Both the position numbers and the translations under genes were made by a program. A DNA stretch of 8,645 bases from Pseudomonadota bacterium (GTDB lineage: Bacteria; Pseudomonadota; Alphaproteobacteria; Rhizobiales; Xanthobacteraceae): positions 1-8,645 of the forward strand of contig JAEVZN010000238.1 in NCBI GenBank assembly GCA_023392205.1, given 5' to 3'. Below the pieces are notes generated by a model, which was not told the DNA's origin, ran no database searches, and saw nothing but the letters and a program-made list of their open reading frames with translations. Positions 5,069 through 8,645 of this stretch are shown here, in pieces (position 1 is the stretch's first letter; the number at the start of each line of letters is the position of its first letter).

Positions 5069-6226
5069 ATGCAACACGCCGATCGGGACGCGCATAGCGA
5101 TATCGTCTATCCGTCCGCCATACCGTTTGTGCTGGTCCATCTCACCTGCTTCGCGGCGATCTGGACCGGGATCACCTGGCAATCGGTCGTGCTGTGTATC
5201 GCGCTTTACTGGCTGCGGATCTTCGCAATCGGCGCCGGCTATCATCGCTATTTCTCGCACCGCGCCTATTCCACCAGCCGCGTCTTTCAGTTCGTGCTCG
5301 CCTGTCTGGCGCAAAGCACGTCGCAAAAGAGTGTGCTGTGGTGGGCGGCCAAGCACCGCCATCATCATCTGCATTCCGACACGCATGCCGACGTGCATTC
5401 GCCGCGCCATACCGGCTTTTTCTACAGCCATGTCGGCTGGATATTCGACCGTCAGCATGACGGCACAGATCTGGTCAAAATCGACGATTTCGCCCGCTAT
5501 CCCGAGCTGATGTGGCTGCACCGCTATGAGCTGGTGCCCGCGGTCGTGCTCGCAGTGCTGTGTTTTCTCATTGCGGGATGGCCGGGCCTGATCGTCGGAT
5601 TTTTCTGGAGCACGGTGCTGGTCTATCACGCGACCTTCTGCATCAATTCGCTCGCGCATGTGAGCGGCCGCAAGCGGTATGTGACCGGGGACGATTCCCG
5701 CAACAACTGGGTGCTGGCGTTCTTCACCATGGGTGAGGGGTGGCACAACAACCACCATGCCTATCAGAGCAGCGTGCGGCAGGGCTTCCGCTGGTGGGAG
5801 ATCGACCCGACCTATTACATCCTGTGTGGTTTGGCGCGGCTTGGTATCGTCTGGGATCTGAAATCGCCACCGGCCGAGGTATTGCGCAACGAACAGCGTC
5901 TCGGATCGCGCGTCATCAACCGGTCGGCCGAGCAACTGGCTGCGCAGTTCAACGCCGAAAGCATTGCAGTGTCCATCGCAGCGGCTCTGCATGCTGCCGA
6001 ACTCAGCGCCATTCGCGAGCGGCTGGTTCATGCGCGGGAACGCGCGGCCGACGTGCTCGCGACGCTGCATCTTCCGAATATGCCCGGCCGCGAGGATTTG
6101 CGAGCACAGGCGCGCGCCATGTTCGCGCGGACACCCTCGCTCGACGATATCGTCGACCGGGCACACGAGATGCTCCTCGTGGCGGTGGGGTCGCGGCTTG
6201 CCGAACCGGTAACTGTACGCACCTGA
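5069..6226 (+). CDS. Acyl-CoA (delta-9-type) fatty acid desaturase with C-terminal extension
   Basis: This is a membrane-bound di-iron desaturase that would introduce a double bond into a saturated acyl chain. It is 385 residues long. The three histidine boxes are intact: HRYFSH (59-64), HRHHH (96-100) and HNNHH (226-230, in GEGWHNNHH). Supporting landmarks are GAGYHRYFSHR, DTHADVHSP (104-112), HVGWIF (121-126) and NSLAHVSG (193-200). Hydrophobic segments lie at about 17-52 and 155-190. The conserved domain ends near 265, leaving about 115 residues of mostly helical, Ala/Arg/Glu-rich sequence that is longer than in short bacterial desaturases of about 300 residues. The ATG follows the preceding stop by two bases, with AGGAAAAAGG upstream. 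Substrate, electron donor and whether acyl-CoA or lipid-linked chains are used cannot be read from sequence. The neighbourhood with cspA suggests membrane-fluidity control, which is inference. Confidence 0.93.
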   Translation: MQHADRDAHSDIVYPSAIPFVLVHLTCFAAIWTGITWQSVVLCIALYWLRIFAIGAGYHRYFSHRAYSTSRVFQFVLACLAQSTSQKSVLWWAAKHRHHHLHSDTHADVHSPRHTGFFYSHVGWIFDRQHDGTDLVKIDDFARYPELMWLHRYELVPAVVLAVLCFLIAGWPGLIVGFFWSTVLVYHATFCINSLAHVSGRKRYVTGDDSRNNWVLAFFTMGEGWHNNHHAYQSSVRQGFRWWEIDPTYYILCGLARLGIVWDLKSPPAEVLRNEQRLGSRVINRSAEQLAAQFNAESIAVSIAAALHAAELSAIRERLVHARERAADVLATLHLPNMPGREDLRAQARAMFARTPSLDDIVDRAHEMLLVAVGSRLAEPVTVRT

Positions 6227-6250
6227 CCCTGATGCCGGGTGATGCCGGTT

Positions 6251-6274
6251 CCGGCCGCTGACGGCGCCGGCCGG
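6251..6274 (+). terminator. GC-rich stem-loop after the desaturase gene, possible weak terminator
   Basis: CCGGCCG (6251-6257) and CGGCCGG (6268-6274) form a 7-bp perfect stem with a ten-base loop, 25 bases after the desaturase stop. No T-tract follows, so any termination would not be of the standard intrinsic type. The rest of the 159-bp gap to the next gene holds no gene. A TTGACG at 6339-6344 has no good -10 partner. Confidence 0.3.
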
Positions 6275-6385
6275 CCCACTGCGGCGCATCGCCCATTCGG
6301 GCGGATGTCATAAGGAAGCCATTGTCCCACCGGCGCAATTGACGATATCGTGGTCCCAAAGACTGCACTCGTCAGGGGGAAATGA

Positions 6386-8645
6386 ATGGCCAAGTTTGGT
6401 ATCGGGCAAGCCGTCAAGCGCGTCGAGGATCAGCGGTTTCTGACCGGCAAGGGGCGCTATGTCGAGGATATCGATCTGCCGAACCAGGCTTATGCCGTGG
6501 CGATCGGATCGCCGCATGCACATGCGAAAATCCTGAGCATCAACACCGAGCAGGCCGCGGCCGCTCCCGGCGTGCTGGCGGTTCTGACCGGCGCGGATGT
6601 TATGGCCGACAAGCTCGGCGCCCTGACTGCCCACCCGATGCCGGAGGAGGTGGGCGCGCCTCCCGGATTCCGCACCTGGCTGCCGCTGATCTGTCACGAT
6701 CGCGTCCGCTATGTCGGCGACCGCGTGGCCTTTGTGATCGCCGAGACCCAGATTCAGGCGCGCGACGCTGCCGATCTGGTCGAGGTGGAATACGAACCGT
6801 TGCCGGCGGTGACCGACCTGGAAGACGCCGCGAAGGAAGACGCGCCGAAGGTCTATGACGACAATGAGAAGGGGAATGCGGCTTTCGGCCTGATGTTCGG
6901 CGACGAAGCCGCCACAGAGGCTGCTTTCGCGAAGGCCAAACACGTCATCAAGGCCCGCATCGAGCATAACCGGCTGGCGCCCAATGCCATGGAGCCGCGC
7001 GTCGCCATCGGCGATTACAGCGAATCTGACGACCAATACACGCTCTATACCTGCTCGCAGAATCCGCACGGCGTGCGGATGGAGCTGTCGCACATCTTCC
7101 ATTGCGCGGAGAGCCAGATCCGCGTCGTCTCGCCGGATGTCGGCGGCGGCTTCGGCCTGAAGGGAAGTCCGTTTCCGGACGATTGCGTGGTGCTGTGGGC
7201 GTCCAAGCGCCTCGGCCGGCCGGTCAAATGGGTCGCCACCCGCACCGAGAGCCTGCTGACCGACCGGCATGGCCGGGAGATGGTGATGTATGGCGAGATG
7301 GCGCTCGACGAGAATGGCAAGATTCTCGGGCTGCGCGCCAAGGCCTTGTACCAGATCGGGGCCTATTTCGTCGGACCGGGCCTTGTGCCTGCGGCGTTCG
7401 CGCTCCGCTTCATGCCGGAGGCCTATGACATCCAGGCATTGCATGTGATGGTGCAGGGGCTTTTGACCAATTCGTCGCCGGTTGGGCCTTATCGTGGCGC
7501 GGGGCGTCCGGAAGCGGCCTATTTCACCGAACGCCTGATCGAACAGGCGGCACGCGAGATCGGCATCGCGCCGGACGAAATCCGCCGCCGCAATCTCATC
7601 ACCGAAGACAAGCTGCCCTACACCACGCCAACTTTCTGGGTTTACGATTCAGGCGAATTCCATCGGGTGCTGAACAAGTGCCTGGATGTCAGCGACTGGA
7701 AGGGGTTTGAGGCGCGCAAGACAGCCTCCGAAGCCAAGGGGCGGCTGCGCGGACGCGCGGTCACATTCTACATCGAGCAGGGCGGCATCTTTAACGACCG
7801 CATGGACCTGCGTTTCGATCCGAGCGGTTCGGTGTCGATCATCGCCGGCACGCATTCGCACGGTCAGGGCCATGCGACCGTGTTCGCGCAGCTGGTGCAT
7901 GAATGGCTGGGCGTGCCCTTCGAGACCATTCGCTTCATTCAGGGCGATACGGCGTCCGTGCCCTTCGGCCGCGGCACCTATGCGGCGCGCTCCTCGCTGG
8001 TGGGCGGAAACGCACTGAAGGTCGCTTCGGAAGCAATTGTCGACAAGGCCAAGCCGATGGCCGCGGCCCTGATGGAAGCCGCCGAGGGTGATCTCGAATT
8101 CAAGGATGGCTCGTTCCGCGTGGTGGGCACCGACAAGACGATCCCGCTGACCGAAGTGGCCAAAGCCTTTTATGCGCCGATGGGACCGCTCACCGAAAAG
8201 ATGGGCGTCGGCCTCGAAGCGCAGGGGACCTACTCCACCAATCCGCCGAACCATCCCAACGGCTCGCATGTCTGCGAACTGGAAATCGATCCGGAAACCG
8301 GTGAAGTGACTATTGACCGCTATTTCGTGGTCGACGATCTCGGCGTGGTGCTCAATCCGATGATCGTGCGCGGCCAGATCCACGGCGGCATTGCGCAGGG
8401 CATCGGACAGGCGCTGGTGGAGCATGCGGTCTATGACCGCGAATCCGGACAGATGCTGGCCGCCACCTTCATGGATTACGGAATGCCGCGCGCGACGTTG
8501 TTCCCCGAGATCGAGACGCATCTGGAAGAAGTGCCGTCGAAAACCAATCCGCTTGGCGTCACGGGCATCGGCGAAAGCGGCACCATCGGCGCGCCGCCGA
8601 CGGTCATGAATGCCATTCTCGATGCGCTCAAGCCGCTCGGCGTCG
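6386..8645 (+). CDS. Xanthine dehydrogenase family molybdopterin-binding (large) subunit, form II CoxL-like; 3' end cut by window edge
   Basis: This is the catalytic large subunit of a molybdenum hydroxylase, which normally works with a 2Fe-2S small subunit and an FAD medium subunit. About 753 residues are visible of a usual 770-800. Residues 18-140 match the a/b hammerhead domain and the rest the molybdopterin-binding domains. Landmarks are GGGFGLKG (253-260), PYRGAGR (368-374), GTHSHGQGHAT (488-498), GDTASVPFGRGTYAARS (520-536) and TGIGESGTIGAPP (726-738), with the likely catalytic base E730. True CO dehydrogenase has AYxCSFR in the active-site loop; here PYRGAGR marks form II, whose substrates are mostly unknown. 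The start has AGGGGGA (6374-6380) just upstream and matches the family's N-terminal G-R-ED-RFLTG pattern. The small and medium subunits are not in the 159 bp upstream and are expected beyond the right edge. Confidence 0.94.
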   Translation, partial: MAKFGIGQAVKRVEDQRFLTGKGRYVEDIDLPNQAYAVAIGSPHAHAKILSINTEQAAAAPGVLAVLTGADVMADKLGALTAHPMPEEVGAPPGFRTWLPLICHDRVRYVGDRVAFVIAETQIQARDAADLVEVEYEPLPAVTDLEDAAKEDAPKVYDDNEKGNAAFGLMFGDEAATEAAFAKAKHVIKARIEHNRLAPNAMEPRVAIGDYSESDDQYTLYTCSQNPHGVRMELSHIFHCAESQIRVVSPDVGGGFGLKGSPFPDDCVVLWASKRLGRPVKWVATRTESLLTDRHGREMVMYGEMALDENGKILGLRAKALYQIGAYFVGPGLVPAAFALRFMPEAYDIQALHVMVQGLLTNSSPVGPYRGAGRPEAAYFTERLIEQAAREIGIAPDEIRRRNLITEDKLPYTTPTFWVYDSGEFHRVLNKCLDVSDWKGFEARKTASEAKGRLRGRAVTFYIEQGGIFNDRMDLRFDPSGSVSIIAGTHSHGQGHATVFAQLVHEWLGVPFETIRFIQGDTASVPFGRGTYAARSSLVGGNALKVASEAIVDKAKPMAAALMEAAEGDLEFKDGSFRVVGTDKTIPLTEVAKAFYAPMGPLTEKMGVGLEAQGTYSTNPPNHPNGSHVCELEIDPETGEVTIDRYFVVDDLGVVLNPMIVRGQIHGGIAQGIGQALVEHAVYDRESGQMLAATFMDYGMPRATLFPEIETHLEEVPSKTNPLGVTGIGESGTIGAPPTVMNAILDALKPLGV

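Noticed and set aside
5063..6289. Minus-strand open frame of 408 codons opposite the desaturase
   Set aside because: The plus strand has three intact histidine boxes here. The minus translation is rich in His and Arg as expected for an antisense frame.
6308..7444. Minus-strand open frame of 378 codons opposite the molybdenum hydroxylase, with a similar one at 7649-8521
   Set aside because: The plus strand encodes a continuous recognised protein. These frames are in the register that mirrors its codon bias.
1..8645. tRNA, rRNA, CRISPR array, insertion sequence, phage or defence genes
   Set aside because: No cloverleaf, spaced repeat array, transposase, integrase or terminal inverted repeat was seen on either strand by reading.

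Overview
This GC-rich window reads as the chromosome of an alphaproteobacterium. It is most likely a member of the Hyphomicrobiales, near Bradyrhizobium or Xanthobacteraceae. The reasons are the fused cysN-cysC gene directly after cysD, the DUF3237/cupin pair, the molybdenum hydroxylase style and the codon use. This placement is inference from protein character, not a measured phylogeny.

Left part (1-2790, minus strand): the sulfate-activation genes. cysD (ATP sulfurylase small subunit) leads into cysNC (ATP sulfurylase GTPase subunit fused to APS kinase) through a TGATG stop/start overlap. Together they convert sulfate to APS and then PAPS. cysNC runs off the left edge with almost its full length present. 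A 14-bp perfect palindrome and a weak candidate promoter lie just upstream of cysD. No cysH is visible next to the pair.

Middle-left (2939-4100, minus strand): a two-gene operon of unknown function. A DUF3237 protein is followed 13 bp later by a cupin-fold protein whose metal site looks incomplete.

Middle (4101-6226): a 276-bp divergent intergenic region, then three plus-strand genes with a possible cold or membrane theme: a CspA-type cold-shock protein, a small basic protein with a Lys/Ala-rich histone-H1-like tail, and a delta-9-type fatty acid desaturase with a C-terminal extension. A strong hairpin resembling an intrinsic terminator separates cspA from the other two. The basic-protein gene and the desaturase gene are separated by only 2 bp and are probably co-translated.

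Right part (6386-8645, plus strand): the large molybdopterin-binding subunit of a xanthine dehydrogenase/aerobic CO dehydrogenase family enzyme, cut by the right edge. Its active-site loop reads PYRGAGR, which is the form II (CoxL-like) type and not that of true CO dehydrogenase.

I saw no tRNA, rRNA, CRISPR array, insertion sequence, prophage or defence genes. Nothing here looks like a clearly new system. The least explained parts are the DUF3237/cupin operon, the desaturase C-terminal extension with its basic partner, and the palindrome before cysD.
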